A stretch of DNA of 64,000 bases, from assembly GCA_023667265.1 (NCBI GenBank), contig JAMPAJ010000003.1, positions 45,725 to 109,724 on the forward strand, read 5' to 3'. Below the pieces are notes generated by a model. That model worked only from the letters and a program-made list of their open reading frames with translations, had not been told where the DNA came from and searched no databases. Shown piece by piece: positions 40,099-51,018 of this stretch. Every line of letters starts with the position of its first letter. Within the stretch, counting starts at the first letter, position 1. The translations under genes were made by a program, and so were the position numbers. The stretch comes from Alistipes sp. (GTDB taxonomy: Bacteria > Bacillota > Clostridia > Oscillospirales > Ruminococcaceae).

Positions 40099-42180
40099 AT
40101 GTCGGATTTAGTTATAGTTGAGTCGCCGGCAAAGGCGAAAACGATACAGAAATATCTGGGAAAGGGCTACGAGGTCGTGGCTTCCATGGGTCATATCCGC
40201 GATCTGCCGAAATCAAAGCTCGGCGTGGACACGGAAAACGATTTTACGCCCCAGTATATAGATATGAAGGGCAAGGGCGATATCATAAAGGAACTTAAAA
40301 AGCGCGCCAAGAAGTGCGATAAAGTGTTCCTTGCGACCGACCCTGACCGCGAGGGCGAGGCAATATCATGGCACATTGCACAGATACTCAAGCTGGATAT
40401 GAACGAAAACAATCGTGTGGCGTTCAATGAGATCACAAAGTCCGGAGTAAATGCCGGAATGAGCGATCCTCACAAGATAGACATTGATCTCGTTAATGCA
40501 CAGCAGGCGAGACGTATTCTCGACAGGCTTGTAGGCTACAAGCTTAGTCCGTTCCTGTGGAAAAAGGTAAAGCGCGGACTGTCTGCCGGAAGAGTACAGA
40601 CGGTCGCAGTGAGCATAGTTGTCGACAGGGAAAACGAGATACGCGCGTTTGTTCCCCGGGAGTACTGGTCGGTAGACGCGAAGTTTATTGCGCCAGGCTC
40701 GAGGCGTGTTTTCGAGGCGTCGCTTCTTACCGTCGACGGGGAAAAGGCAGAGCTTGCCACGAAGGAGTCTGCGGACAGCATACTGAACAGACTCGATGGC
40801 GCTCAGTACACTGTAACAGCCGTGAAAAAGCGCCTTACCAGAAAACAGCCTGCGCCTCCGTTTATTACGTCCACACTCCAGCAGGAGGCGTCAAAAAAAC
40901 TCGGTTTCAGTTCAAAGCGGACTATGAAAGCGGCTCAGGAGCTTTACGAGGGCGTTGACATTGAAGGGATCGGCGCAGTTGGTCTCATTACCTATATGAG
41001 AACGGACAGCCTCCGCATTTCAGACGAGGCAAAGGCGGCTGCGGCACAGTATATCGAGACGGTTTACGGCAAGGAATATCTTCCCGATAAGCCGAGGACC
41101 TTCAAGAGCAAGGGCAACGCCCAGGATGCTCATGAGGCGATAAGACCCTCGATAGCCGACCTTACTCCGGCAAGGGTAAAGTCCGGACTCACCTCCGATC
41201 AGTTCAAGCTCTATGAGCTTATCTGGTCAAGGTTTATCGCAAGCCAGATGGCAAATGCAGTTCTGGACACAGTTTCTGCGGATATATCGGCAAACGGCTG
41301 TGTTTTCAGAGCCTCGGGCTACAGCGTGAAGTTCAACGGCTTCACCGTTCTCTACGAGGAATCTGGCGACGGCAAGGACGGCAGCAGGAAGATGCTTCCT
41401 CCTCTTGAAGTGAACGACGTTGTGAAAATAAAATCACTGGACGGAAATCAGCATTTTACTCAACCTCCCCCGAGATATACCGAAGCTACTCTTATCAAGG
41501 CTCTTGAGGAAAACGGCATCGGCAGACCGAGTACCTATGCTCCGACTATTTCAACTATAACTTCGCGGCAGTATGTGGAGCACGAGGGCAAGCAGCTTAA
41601 ACCTACCGCCCTCGGCGAGATAACTACGGAGCTGATGAAGGAGCACTTCAAGGATATTGTCGATGCGAAATTCACCGCCGACATGGAGGGAAACCTCGAC
41701 CGGGTCGAAAACGGCACGAAGGACTGGGTGTCGACTCTCCGGGAGTTCTATACAGGCTTTGCCGCCGACCTCCAGAAGGCAGAGGAGGCTATGGACGGCA
41801 AGCGAATAAAGGTGCCTGACGAGGAAACGGATATCGTGTGCGAAAACTGCGGCAGAAACATGGTCATCAAATACGGCAGATACGGAAAATTCCTTGCCTG
41901 CCCCGGCTTTCCGGAGTGCAAAAACGCCAAGCAGCTTGTTTTTGAATCCGAGGGCACTTGTCCCAGATGCGGAAAGAAAATGTTGCTGAAAAAGTCCAAG
42001 AGAGGCAGAAGCTTTTACGGCTGTCAGGGCTATCCCGAATGTAATTTCATGACATGGAACGTCCCTGTAGCTGAAAAATGTCCGCAGTGCGGCAAGACAC
42101 TTTTCAACAAGGGCGGAAAATCAGGAAAGCTGATATGCGAAAACGAAGGCTGCGGATATGAAAGGGAATTGAAAAAATGA
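40099..42180 (+). CDS. topA: DNA topoisomerase I
   Basis: This 693-residue type IA enzyme relaxes negative supercoils. The TOPRIM domain starts DLVIVESPAKAKTIQKYLG and holds TDPDREGEAISWH. The catalytic tyrosine is in GLITYMRTDSLRIS, and RPSTYAPTISTI is also conserved. The C-terminal end has three zinc fingers: CENCGRNM, CPRCGKKM and CPQCGKTL with their partner Cys pairs. The start follows a GGAGAAGG site. Its stop overlaps the trmFO start by four bases (ATGA). Confidence 0.98.
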   Translation: MSDLVIVESPAKAKTIQKYLGKGYEVVASMGHIRDLPKSKLGVDTENDFTPQYIDMKGKGDIIKELKKRAKKCDKVFLATDPDREGEAISWHIAQILKLDMNENNRVAFNEITKSGVNAGMSDPHKIDIDLVNAQQARRILDRLVGYKLSPFLWKKVKRGLSAGRVQTVAVSIVVDRENEIRAFVPREYWSVDAKFIAPGSRRVFEASLLTVDGEKAELATKESADSILNRLDGAQYTVTAVKKRLTRKQPAPPFITSTLQQEASKKLGFSSKRTMKAAQELYEGVDIEGIGAVGLITYMRTDSLRISDEAKAAAAQYIETVYGKEYLPDKPRTFKSKGNAQDAHEAIRPSIADLTPARVKSGLTSDQFKLYELIWSRFIASQMANAVLDTVSADISANGCVFRASGYSVKFNGFTVLYEESGDGKDGSRKMLPPLEVNDVVKIKSLDGNQHFTQPPPRYTEATLIKALEENGIGRPSTYAPTISTITSRQYVEHEGKQLKPTALGEITTELMKEHFKDIVDAKFTADMEGNLDRVENGTKDWVSTLREFYTGFAADLQKAEEAMDGKRIKVPDEETDIVCENCGRNMVIKYGRYGKFLACPGFPECKNAKQLVFESEGTCPRCGKKMLLKKSKRGRSFYGCQGYPECNFMTWNVPVAEKCPQCGKTLFNKGGKSGKLICENEGCGYERELKK

Positions 42181-43511
42181 GTATCCCGGAAATGACTATA
42201 AATGTAATAGGAGCAGGACTTGCAGGCTGCGAGGCGGCGTGGAGCGCTGCATCCTATGGTATAAAGGTGCGTCTTTTTGAGATGAAGCCGAAGAAATTCA
42301 GTCCTGCCCACAAATACGGCGGATTTGCAGAGCTTGTGTGCTCAAATTCTCTGAAAGCGGCGCGTATTGAATCGGCAGCAGGACTGCTTAAAGCGGAGAT
42401 GGAGCTGCTCGGCTCACTGACTGTGCCCTGTGCAAAGGCAAATGCGGTTGAGGCAGGCGGTGCTCTTGCTGTTGACAGGGAAAAATTCTCCGACGCTGTA
42501 ACGGCAAAAATCAGGGAAAATCCTCTTATTGAGGTCATAGATGAGGAAGTGACTGAGCTGACCGAGGGAGTTACTGTAATTGCTACAGGTCCTCTGACAA
42601 GCGGCGCAATGGCTGATGTTATAAAGGATCTGTGCGGAGAGGGTCTGAGCTTCTACGATGCCGCCGCTCCCATCGTGACCTACGAGAGCCTTGACAAGGA
42701 AAAGGTTTTCTTCGCCTCACGCTACGACAGAGGCGATGCCGATTATATCAACTGCCCCATGGATAAAGAAGAGTATCAGGCGTTTTATCGGTCGCTTACA
42801 GCTGCGGAACGTGTGCAGCTCAAGGATTTCGAGACGCACCCGTTCAGCGTCTACGAGGGCTGTATGCCTATAGAGGCGCTTGCTTCGAGAGGCGAGGACA
42901 CTATGCGTTTCGGACCTATGAAGCCGGTGGGAATTACGGATAAGCGGACTGGAAAGCGTCCCTATGCCGTTGTTCAGCTGCGCCGTGAAAACAGAGAGGC
43001 GACTCTTTTCAATCTGGTCGGATTCCAGACAAATCTGAAATTCGGAGAGCAGAAGCGCGTATTTTCTATGATACCGGGACTTGAAAATGCCGAATTTATG
43101 CGGTACGGCGTGATGCACCGCAATACCTTCATCAACAGTCCGGAGCTGCTCAGCAGGGATTTTTCCATGCGCGAAAACGGAAATATCTACTTTGCCGGAC
43201 AGATCACCGGAGTCGAGGGCTATATGGAATCGGCGGCAAGCGGTATCATCGCAGGTACAGCCGCAGCAAGAAAGCTCCTTGGGCTTGAACCCATAAATCT
43301 GCCGGGAGAAACTATGACAGGAGCTTTGTCCGCGTATGTCAGCGACAGCTTCAACAGCGGAAAATTTCAGCCTATGGGCGCAAATATGGGTATACTTCCG
43401 GACATCGGCAGACGTATACGCGACAAAAAGGAGAAATATGCCGCATATGCAGATCGTGCATTGGAAGCATTGAGAGGAGAGCTGGAGAGAATTGGCAAGA
43501 ATAATAGTTGA
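42177..43511 (+). CDS. trmFO: tRNA (uracil-54-C5) methyltransferase, folate-dependent
   Basis: This 444-residue flavoprotein methylates U54 of tRNA with methylene-THF as carbon donor and FADH2. The FAD site is NVIGAGLAGCEAAWSAAS, with the family blocks CSNSLKAARIESAAGLLKAE, MPIEALASRGEDTMRFGP, and GQITGVEGYMESAASG near the end. Length is normal. It overlaps topA by 4 bases and plsX by 20 bases. It shares methylene-THF with thyX, which is in a separate operon. Confidence 0.97.
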   Translation: MSIPEMTINVIGAGLAGCEAAWSAASYGIKVRLFEMKPKKFSPAHKYGGFAELVCSNSLKAARIESAAGLLKAEMELLGSLTVPCAKANAVEAGGALAVDREKFSDAVTAKIRENPLIEVIDEEVTELTEGVTVIATGPLTSGAMADVIKDLCGEGLSFYDAAAPIVTYESLDKEKVFFASRYDRGDADYINCPMDKEEYQAFYRSLTAAERVQLKDFETHPFSVYEGCMPIEALASRGEDTMRFGPMKPVGITDKRTGKRPYAVVQLRRENREATLFNLVGFQTNLKFGEQKRVFSMIPGLENAEFMRYGVMHRNTFINSPELLSRDFSMRENGNIYFAGQITGVEGYMESAASGIIAGTAAARKLLGLEPINLPGETMTGALSAYVSDSFNSGKFQPMGANMGILPDIGRRIRDKKEKYAAYADRALEALRGELERIGKNNS

Positions 43512-44502
43512 CGCTTTTGGCGGAGATAATGCGCCTCTGGAGGTAATAAAGGGCTGTGAAAGAGCCGTAAAGGAGCTTGGGACTGAGATAATTCTCACTG
43601 GCGACAAGGCGAAGATCGAGAAATGCGCGGCTGATAACGGAGTAAGCCTCACAGGAATGGAAATACAGCATACCTCCGAGGTGTTCGATATTCACGAAGA
43701 GCCGGGAAACATCATGAAATCGGGAAAAAATACCTCTATGGCGCTTGGAATGAAGCTTCTTTCCGAGGGTGTCGGCGACGCATTTGTATGCGCAGGAAGC
43801 ACAGGCGCGCTTGTAATGGGCGCAACCTTTATTGTCAAGCGCATTAGAGGTATAAAGCGCGTCGCTCCGTCTCCTGTTCTTCCGGCTGATAAGGGCAGCT
43901 TCATTCTTCTGGACGCAGGTGCGAACACGGAATGCCGCCCGGAGATGCTGGTGCAGTTTGCCGTCATGGGAAGCGCATATATGGAAAAGGTTATGGGAAT
44001 AAGATCTCCCAGGGTCGGACTGCTGAACATCGGCGCTGAGGACACGAAGGGCAGAGAGCTTGAAAAGGAAACCTACCGTCTGCTTGAAAAGTCAGGGCTT
44101 AATTTTGCCGGAAATATTGAGGCGAGAGACCTGCCGAAGGGAGAATTTCAGGTTGTCGTGACCGACGGCTTTACCGGAAATATCGTGCTTAAGCTGTATG
44201 AGGGAATGGGCTCGTTTTTCTCGAAGAAGTTGAAGTGGATCTTCTCCGGGGCAGGAAAAATAGGCGCGCTTTTTTCCCTGGGCAAAATCAAAGCTTTCAG
44301 AAAACAGATGGATTACCGCGAAACCGGCGGATCGGCTCTGCTGGGAGTGAAAAAGCCTGTTATCAAGGCTCACGGCAGCTCTGATGCAAAGGCGTTTTTC
44401 AATGCCGTTCGTCAGGCACAAAAATGCGTCGAGGGAAATGTTATCGGCTCTATCGAAGAATATGTCAGAGCACTCGGCGAAAAGGAGCAGGACAATGAAT
44501 AA
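43492..44502 (+). CDS. plsX: phosphate acyltransferase PlsX
   Basis: This 336-residue peripheral membrane enzyme makes acyl-phosphate from acyl-ACP, the first step of phosphatidic acid synthesis in Firmicutes. It starts ARIIVDAFGGDNAP and has the HTSEVFDIHEEP, FVCAGSTGALVMGATFIVKR and VTDGFTGNIVLKLYEG blocks. The start is a TTG at 43492 with GGAGAG just upstream and overlaps trmFO by 20 bases; no ATG fits. The usual plsX neighbour acpP is absent, since rnc follows directly. Confidence 0.95.
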   Translation: MARIIVDAFGGDNAPLEVIKGCERAVKELGTEIILTGDKAKIEKCAADNGVSLTGMEIQHTSEVFDIHEEPGNIMKSGKNTSMALGMKLLSEGVGDAFVCAGSTGALVMGATFIVKRIRGIKRVAPSPVLPADKGSFILLDAGANTECRPEMLVQFAVMGSAYMEKVMGIRSPRVGLLNIGAEDTKGRELEKETYRLLEKSGLNFAGNIEARDLPKGEFQVVVTDGFTGNIVLKLYEGMGSFFSKKLKWIFSGAGKIGALFSLGKIKAFRKQMDYRETGGSALLGVKKPVIKAHGSSDAKAFFNAVRQAQKCVEGNVIGSIEEYVRALGEKEQDNE

Positions 44503-45196
44503 TACAGAAATTATTTCGGAATTAGAAGAAGAAATTTGCTATAAATTCAAGGACAGAGATCTTATTGTGAACGCTCTTTCACATTCGTCATATGCAAACG
44601 AAAATAAGCAGCCTCTCGGCAGCAATGAGCGGCTGGAATTTCTGGGGGACAGCGTGCTTTCCGTTGTGGTGTCGGAGTATCTCTATACTCACCTGACGAC
44701 TGTTGCCGAGGGCGACCTTACAAAGCTACGGGCATCGCTTGTGTGCGAGAAGAGTCTCCACAGATTTGCCATGAAAATTGATCTTGGCAGATATCTGCTT
44801 CTTGGAAAGGGCGAGGAGAACACCGGAGGACGTGAAAGACCGTCTATTCTCGCAGATGCCTTTGAGGCTGTTATCGCCGCGATATATCTGGACGGCGGAA
44901 TGGAGGCTGCAAGAGCGCATATTCTCCGCTTTATGCCCCAGGATCTGCAAAAGGGCGCGAAGGCTGCTTTCGGCGATTTCAAGACTGTTTTGCAGGAAAT
45001 AGTTCAGAAAAATCCGGAGGAAAAGGTGGAGTATGTTCTTATCGGCGAGGAGGGTCCCGACCACAACAAGCGTTTTGTTGTTGAGGTAATGCTTAATTCC
45101 CAGGTTATCGGCAAGGGCAAGGGCAGAAGCAAAAAGGATGCCGAACAGCTTGCCGCAAAGGAAGCTCTGGAGCTTATGGGATATGAAACATTCTAA
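44495..45196 (+). CDS. rnc: ribonuclease III
   Basis: This 233-residue double-strand-specific RNase processes rRNA precursors and other structured RNAs. The catalytic signature NERLEFLGDSVLS and the second acidic cluster ADAFEAVIAAIYLDGG are intact, and the C-terminal dsRNA-binding domain ends GRSKKDAEQLAAKEALELMG. The start at 44495 has AAGGAG 7 bases upstream and overlaps plsX by 8 bases. Length is typical. Confidence 0.97.
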   Translation: MNNTEIISELEEEICYKFKDRDLIVNALSHSSYANENKQPLGSNERLEFLGDSVLSVVVSEYLYTHLTTVAEGDLTKLRASLVCEKSLHRFAMKIDLGRYLLLGKGEENTGGRERPSILADAFEAVIAAIYLDGGMEAARAHILRFMPQDLQKGAKAAFGDFKTVLQEIVQKNPEEKVEYVLIGEEGPDHNKRFVVEVMLNSQVIGKGKGRSKKDAEQLAAKEALELMGYETF

Positions 45197-46190
45197 TATT
45201 TCGATTTTTGTGCCCCATATCGGCTGTCCGCATCTATGCAGCTTCTGCGACCAGCGGACTATCAGCGGCGCACAGCACGCACCCTCCGGAGAAGAGGTGC
45301 GAAGCATATGCGAAAGGGCTCTTGGTGAGGTGAAAGCTCCGGAGAACACGGAGATCGCCTTCTTTGGCGGCAGCTTTACGGCTATTCCAACGGAATACAT
45401 GACGGAGCTTCTCGACGCTGCACAGGATTTTATCGGTGAGGGAAAATTCCGCGGCATACGAATTTCCACACGTCCGGACTGTATCAACATTCCGGTGCTG
45501 CATTTGTTGAAAAACAGCGGAGTTACCGCTATCGAGCTTGGTGCGCAGTCTATGTGCGATCACGTTCTTGAACTGAACGAGCGAGGACACCTGGCTGACG
45601 ATGTTGTGAATGCCTGTCAGCTTATAAGGGCTTTCGGCTTCGAGCTTGGCTTGCAGATGATGGTCGGTCTGTACGGCAGCACGCCTGCTGACGAAATGGC
45701 GACAATTGAAAAAATAATTGCCCTTTCCCCGGACACTCTGCGTATTTATCCCACAGTCATTCTGAAAAACACACGCCTCGGAGAGCTTTTGCAGTCCGGA
45801 GAATACAAGCCTTTTTCCTTTGACAAGGCTGTGGAGATCTCTGCGGCAGCTATGGTAATGGCGGAGGCAAGCGGCATACGCGTTATAAAATGCGGACTCC
45901 ATGCCAGCGAGTTTGTGGAGCGCGACATGATAGGCGGCTTCTATCACCCGGCGTTCCGGGAATTGTGCGAGGGGCTTATCTACCGCCATAATATGGAGCA
46001 GGTCATTAGATCGGACGTAGAGGAGCGCAGCAGCTATACATTTGAGGTCTCGGCAGACTGCATAAGCAAGGCGCTGGGACATAAAAAGGCAAACGCGGAG
46101 TATTTCAGAAGCCGCGGTATCGGCATAAAAATTCGCGGCGGCGAAAACATACCTAAATATCAGGTCAATATTTTATCTGAACAGAGGTGA
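45183..46190 (+). CDS. radical SAM protein of the rnc-smc cluster (Elp3-like group)
   Basis: This 335-residue protein binds a 4Fe-4S cluster through Cys15, Cys19 and Cys22 (GCPHLCSFCDQR), followed by FFGGSFTAIP, STRPDCINIP and ELGAQSMCDHVLELNERGH, all typical of the Elp3/coproporphyrinogen-oxidase-like radical SAM group. It has no acetyltransferase domain. The same gene commonly lies between rnc and smc in Clostridia; its substrate is unknown, with tRNA modification as the best guess. It overlaps rnc by 14 bases. Confidence 0.88.
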   Translation: MKHSNISIFVPHIGCPHLCSFCDQRTISGAQHAPSGEEVRSICERALGEVKAPENTEIAFFGGSFTAIPTEYMTELLDAAQDFIGEGKFRGIRISTRPDCINIPVLHLLKNSGVTAIELGAQSMCDHVLELNERGHLADDVVNACQLIRAFGFELGLQMMVGLYGSTPADEMATIEKIIALSPDTLRIYPTVILKNTRLGELLQSGEYKPFSFDKAVEISAAAMVMAEASGIRVIKCGLHASEFVERDMIGGFYHPAFRELCEGLIYRHNMEQVIRSDVEERSSYTFEVSADCISKALGHKKANAEYFRSRGIGIKIRGGENIPKYQVNILSEQR

Positions 46191-46194
46191 ATGA

Positions 46195-49100
46195 ATGTAC
46201 CTTAAATCATTGGAAATACAGGGATTCAAGTCCTTCCCGGACAAGATAAGCCTTAATTTTGACAAGGGTCTTACGGCGGTAGTAGGTCCCAACGGCAGCG
46301 GAAAAAGTAATATCGGCGACTCGGTTCGCTGGGTTCTGGGAGAGCAGTCAACGAAAACTCTCCGCGGAAATAAAATGGAGGACGTTATTTTTTCCGGTAC
46401 TGTTGCAAGAAAGCCTATGGGCTTTGCGGCTGTAACACTGAATATCGACAACACCGACGGTACTCTTGCGGAGCTGGGCGAGGAGGTCGCCGTCACCCGA
46501 AAGCTGTACAGAAGCGGTGAAAGCGAGTACATGATAAACGGCAAGGGCTGCCGTCTTAAAGACATAAACGAGCTTTTCATGGACACCGGACTTGGCAGGG
46601 ACGGCTATTCCATTATCGGACAGGGACGCATCGCCGAAATTGTCGGTGCGAAGAGCAGCGAACGCCGCGATATTTTTGAAGAGGCAGCCGGGATCTCGAA
46701 ATTCCGCTATAAAAAGCTGGAGGCGGAGCGAAAGCTGACGGCGGCTCAGGAAAACCTGCTGAGACTGACGGATATTCTCTCGGAGCTGGAGAGCCGGGTT
46801 GAGCCGCTGCGTGTCCAGTCGGAAAAGGCTAAGAAGTTCGTGAAGCTTGCGGAGGAGCGAAAGCGTCTTGAAATTTCCGTCTGGATAACGAAGCTTGACG
46901 AACTGAAAAAGCGTCTGGAAGAGCTGGAGAGAAAAACACTGGTCAGTCGCGGAGAGTATGAGAATACGGAGAATGACATTCAGCGTGAGGAGCAGAAAAT
47001 GCAGGACTGCTACCGGCGTATGCAGGAATGTACAATGAGATCCGATGAGCTGCGGCGGAAAATGATCGAGGAGGAGCAAAGCTCTTCGAGAAAAAAATCC
47101 GATATTGCAGTATGCGAAAATGATATAAGCCACTGTCGTGAGGCTATCGAGCGTGCAAAGCGCAGCGTGGCTGAGTCTGAGGAGACAAAGCGTGATATGC
47201 AGCTCCGCATAAAGGAAACGGAAAAGCGCATCGGCGAATTGCAGCGGCAAAGAGAGGAGCTTCTGGCGGAGATCTCACGCGTCACAGAGGAGTTTGAGGA
47301 GGCGGAGGCTGAAAGCTCTGAGATCGGAGATTCTGTAAGCAAAGCCGGCAGCGAGATAAATAATCTTTACATCAGGCAGAGCGAGCTGAAATTTGCCGCT
47401 GAATCGGCAAGGCAGACGGCTGAAGAGGAGAAGAAGCGTCTGGCTGAGCTTATAGAGGGCAGAAGCGACATAGAGGGTACGGCTGCCGGATATGATCGGC
47501 AAATCGAGAAAAACAGCGAACAGCTGGAGAAAAATCAGGAGCTGCTTGCCGGAATGACAAATAAGGCAAGCGGAATAGAAAGGCTCTACAGTTCCAGACG
47601 AGACGGCTTTGAGAAGGCAAAGGCGGAGTTCGAGGAGCTGCTCTATGAGCTGAAAAGCGTTCAGCAGCGGAAGAAGATACTCATAGATCTTGAAAACAGC
47701 ATGGAGGGCTTTGCCGGAAGCGTCAAGCAGATACTTAAAGCTGCAAAACAGGGGCGGCTTACCGGAGTATACGGAACAGTCGCTCAGAATATCAGCGTTG
47801 ACGCCAGATATGCAACGGCTATTGAGACGGCTCTCGGCGGCGCGATGCAGAATATCATAGTCGAAAATGAGGAAAGCGCAAAACGCGGAATACGTTTTCT
47901 CAAGGAGCAGCACGGCGGACGCGCCACATTTCTGCCTGTTACATCTGTAAAAGGCTATGAGCTTAGGGAGCAGGGCGTTGAGAACTGCCAGGGATTTGTC
48001 GCCCTTGCCAGCAGGATCGTTGGTCATGACGAGAAATTCGGCGGAATTATCGCATCTCTGCTGGGCAGGATCGTCATAGCTGAGGATATCGACTGCGCCA
48101 CTGTCATTGCAAAGAAATATGGCTATAAATTCCGTATAGTTACTCTGGACGGACAGGTCATCAATGCAGGCGGTTCATTTACCGGAGGCTCGGCACAGAA
48201 GTCCGCAGGAGTCATCACGCGTAAGAATGAGATCGACAATCTTGAAAGAAAGATCGGCGAACTTTCTTCACGTCAGAGCGAGGTACAGACCAGAATGGAA
48301 AAGCTTCGCGTCGAGTCGGAAAAGCTGCGGTACGACAGAGAGGCTGAAAGGGCGAAAATCTCTGAGCTGGAGAGCGAAAACGTCCGACTGAATGCCGAGC
48401 TTTCCAGTCTGACAGTCCTGGTGGAGCAGCTGCGTTCGCAGACGGACGGTTTTGAGCGGCAAAAAGCTGAATATGAGGGAAAAATCGCCGCTGCCGTCAA
48501 GGCTGAGGAGGATGCCGGAAAGGCCGGAGAGAGCCTGGCTGAGGAGATAAGGCTTGCGGAGCAGAAGCTTTCGGAGAGCCAGAGCAGCCGAGAGCAGCTA
48601 AGGCTGCGCCGGGGAGAGCTTTCGGAGCAGCTTTCGGCTCTGAAGATACGCGACATGGAGCTTGCAAAGGATATACAGGCGCGTGAAGCTGAGATACAGC
48701 GGATAAAAGACGAGTTGGAGTCCCTTAGCAGCGGAAACAAGGGCTTTGAGGACGAGATCCGCAGACAGAACGGCATTATTGCCGACAAGGAGAATGAGAT
48801 CGCCCGGCTGAAAGAACAGCTTGAAAGCGTTAAGAGCAATTCCGAGCAGTATACGACTGAGATAAGCCGCTGTCAGACAGTCCATTCCGAGCAGAACAGG
48901 CTTGCCAATGAGATACAGAAGGGTATGAAGGCTCTCAACGAGGCGAAGGAAAAGCTGTCCGGCGAGATGACCCGGCTTGAAGAGCGGCGTGAGGCGGCAG
49001 AGCGGGATTCCGACAGCATCATACGGCAGCTTATGGACGTATATGAGCTGACACTTTCTGAGGCGGCTGCGGCTGCGGAGAAAATCGAGGATATCGGGGC

Positions 49101-49758
49101 TGCTCAGGCGGAGCTGACCTCGGTCAAGAACAAAATACGTAACCTCGGCAGCGTAAACGTAGACGCAATTGACGAGTACCGGGAGGTCTCGGAGCGTTAT
49201 GAGTTTATGTCCGCTCAGTTGAAGGACGTTCAGGATTCCAAGCGTGAGCTGGAGCGGATAATCGGCGATCTGACCCAGGAAATGTGCCGGATATTCGCAG
49301 AAAGCTTCCAGATCATAAACTCGAATTTCAAGGAGATATTCGTGGAGCTTTTCGGAGGAGGAAAGGCGGAGCTTATCCTCACCGACCCGGAAAATGTCCT
49401 GGAATCGGGAATCGAGATAAGCGTTGCACCTCCGGGAAAGGTCATCAAGAACCTCATTTCTCTTTCGGGAGGAGAGCAGTCCTTTGTGGCAATTGCGATC
49501 TATTTTGCAATTCTCAAGCTGAGACCTGCGCCGTTCTGTATTCTGGACGAGATCGACGCCGCTCTCGATGAGGTAAACGTAAGAAAATATGCGCAGTATC
49601 TGAAAAAATTCACGGATACCACGCAGTTTGTCCTGGTAACGCACCGACGCAGCGCAATGGAGGAAGCAAACGTCCTGTACGGCGTAACGATGCAGGAGGA
49701 CGGCATATCCAAGCTGCTGAAAATGGAGCAGGTAGATTTCCAGGAGGAAGAGCAGTAA
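46195..49758 (+). CDS. smc: chromosome segregation protein SMC
   Basis: This 1187-residue condensin subunit compacts and segregates the chromosome with ScpA and ScpB. The N-terminal head has Walker [12 protein letters not shown] at about residues 30-39 and the Q-loop near [13 protein letters not shown]. Two long coiled coils flank a hinge (about 515-665), and the C-terminal head has the signature LSGGEQSF and Walker [17 protein letters not shown]. Length is the family norm. It starts 5 bases after the radical SAM gene and ends 28 bases before ftsY. scpA and scpB are not in the window. Confidence 0.98.
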   Translation: MYLKSLEIQGFKSFPDKISLNFDKGLTAVVGPNGSGKSNIGDSVRWVLGEQSTKTLRGNKMEDVIFSGTVARKPMGFAAVTLNIDNTDGTLAELGEEVAVTRKLYRSGESEYMINGKGCRLKDINELFMDTGLGRDGYSIIGQGRIAEIVGAKSSERRDIFEEAAGISKFRYKKLEAERKLTAAQENLLRLTDILSELESRVEPLRVQSEKAKKFVKLAEERKRLEISVWITKLDELKKRLEELERKTLVSRGEYENTENDIQREEQKMQDCYRRMQECTMRSDELRRKMIEEEQSSSRKKSDIAVCENDISHCREAIERAKRSVAESEETKRDMQLRIKETEKRIGELQRQREELLAEISRVTEEFEEAEAESSEIGDSVSKAGSEINNLYIRQSELKFAAESARQTAEEEKKRLAELIEGRSDIEGTAAGYDRQIEKNSEQLEKNQELLAGMTNKASGIERLYSSRRDGFEKAKAEFEELLYELKSVQQRKKILIDLENSMEGFAGSVKQILKAAKQGRLTGVYGTVAQNISVDARYATAIETALGGAMQNIIVENEESAKRGIRFLKEQHGGRATFLPVTSVKGYELREQGVENCQGFVALASRIVGHDEKFGGIIASLLGRIVIAEDIDCATVIAKKYGYKFRIVTLDGQVINAGGSFTGGSAQKSAGVITRKNEIDNLERKIGELSSRQSEVQTRMEKLRVESEKLRYDREAERAKISELESENVRLNAELSSLTVLVEQLRSQTDGFERQKAEYEGKIAAAVKAEEDAGKAGESLAEEIRLAEQKLSESQSSREQLRLRRGELSEQLSALKIRDMELAKDIQAREAEIQRIKDELESLSSGNKGFEDEIRRQNGIIADKENEIARLKEQLESVKSNSEQYTTEISRCQTVHSEQNRLANEIQKGMKALNEAKEKLSGEMTRLEERREAAERDSDSIIRQLMDVYELTLSEAAAAAEKIEDIGAAQAELTSVKNKIRNLGSVNVDAIDEYREVSERYEFMSAQLKDVQDSKRELERIIGDLTQEMCRIFAESFQIINSNFKEIFVELFGGGKAELILTDPENVLESGIEISVAPPGKVIKNLISLSGGEQSFVAIAIYFAILKLRPAPFCILDEIDAALDEVNVRKYAQYLKKFTDTTQFVLVTHRRSAMEEANVLYGVTMQEDGISKLLKMEQVDFQEEEQ

Positions 49759-49785
49759 AATCTGATATATAGAACGGAGGTTATT

Positions 49786-51018
49786 ATGGGACTTTTTTCA
49801 AAAATCGCAAGCGGTCTTAAAAAGACAAAGGATAGCTTTTTAGGCGGATTGCAGAGGATCTTCAATTCCTTTACCAAAATAGACGAGGAGCTTTTTGAGG
49901 AGCTTGAGGAGCAGATGATAATGAGCGATATCGGCGTGGAGACCTCCGTAGAGATCTGCGACCGTGTCCGCAAAAAGGTAAAGGAACGCGGTATAACCGA
50001 TCCTAACGACATTATGGAGCTTATCCATGAGGTGGTTTCGGAGATAATGGGCGACGATACGGGACTTGATATGTCCGTTTCTCCGGCTGTCATTATGGTT
50101 ATCGGCGTAAACGGCGCTGGAAAGACTACCACTATCGGAAAGCTCTGCCACCAGTTTAAGCAGGAGGGCAAAAAGGTGCTTGTTGCGGCGGCTGATACAT
50201 TTCGTGCGGCGGCTATTGACCAGCTCCAGGTGTGGACGGAGCGTGCCGGAGTCGATATCGTCAAGCACGCCGAGGGCAGCGACCCGGGAGCTGTCGTATA
50301 CGACGCTCTCGAAGCTGCGAAGGCGCGTCAGTGCGACGTCGTAGTCATCGACACTGCCGGCAGACTCCACAACAAGAAAAATCTTATGGAGGAGCTGAAA
50401 AAGATAAACCGTATCATTGACAGCAAGGCAGGGGAGTGCTCCCGGGAGATCCTTCTTGTGCTTGATGCGACTACGGGACAGAATGCCGTCAGTCAGGCTA
50501 AGCTTTTCAGCGAAACTGCGCCTATCACCGGAATAGTACTTACGAAGCTTGACGGAACGGCAAAGGGCGGAATTGTCATATCCATTAAAAATGAACTGGG
50601 TATCCCGGTGAAGCTTATTGGCGTAGGCGAGAAAATCGACGATCTACAGCCATTTGACAGCCGTATGTTCTCCGACGCACTCTTCGACCTGGACGAGGCT
50701 AAGCGTAATGCGGCCGAAAAGGAGGATGACGACGAGGAGGAAACTGTAGTCGAGGAAGAGGCTGTAGTTGAAGAAGAAGCTGTAGTCGAGGGAGAAACTG
50801 TGGTCGAAGAAGAGGCTGCAGTTGAGGAAGAGATTGCAGTCGAGGAAGAGACTATAGTTGAGGAAGAGACTGTAGTTGAAGAAGAGGCTGCAGTTGAAGA
50901 AGAGATTGCAGTCGAGGAAGAAACTATAGTTGAGGAAGAAGCCGAACCCGAGGAAGAGACTAAGAAGAAAAAGAAGGGCTTCTTCAGCAGACTTTTCGGA
51001 AAGAAGGACGACGAATAA
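49786..51018 (+). CDS. ftsY: signal recognition particle receptor FtsY with C-terminal acidic tail
   Basis: This 410-residue GTPase docks SRP-ribosome complexes at the membrane. The NG domain is at the front: an amphipathic start [17 protein letters not shown], then G1 [34 protein letters not shown] and [10 protein letters not shown]. Oddly, an acidic region of about 100 residues made of V-V-E-E-E type repeats lies after the NG domain (about 305-395), and the protein ends in [15 protein letters not shown]. FtsY normally carries its acidic and membrane-binding part at the N-terminus, so this one has membrane-type helices at both ends. Confidence 0.95.
   Translation: MGLFSKIASGLKKTKDSFLGGLQRIFNSFTKIDEELFEELEEQMIMSDIGVETSVEICDRVRKKVKERGITDPNDIMELIHEVVSEIMGDDTGLDMSVSPAVIMVIGVNGAGKTTTIGKLCHQFKQEGKKVLVAAADTFRAAAIDQLQVWTERAGVDIVKHAEGSDPGAVVYDALEAAKARQCDVVVIDTAGRLHNKKNLMEELKKINRIIDSKAGECSREILLVLDATTGQNAVSQAKLFSETAPITGIVLTKLDGTAKGGIVISIKNELGIPVKLIGVGEKIDDLQPFDSRMFSDALFDLDEAKRNAAEKEDDDEEETVVEEEAVVEEEAVVEGETVVEEEAAVEEEIAVEEETIVEEETVVEEEAAVEEEIAVEEETIVEEEAEPEEETKKKKKGFFSRLFGKKDDE

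Noticed and set aside
48598-49644. 348-codon frame opposite smc
   Set aside because: It lies fully inside smc, whose head and coiled-coil motifs are intact. The antisense product has no domain features.
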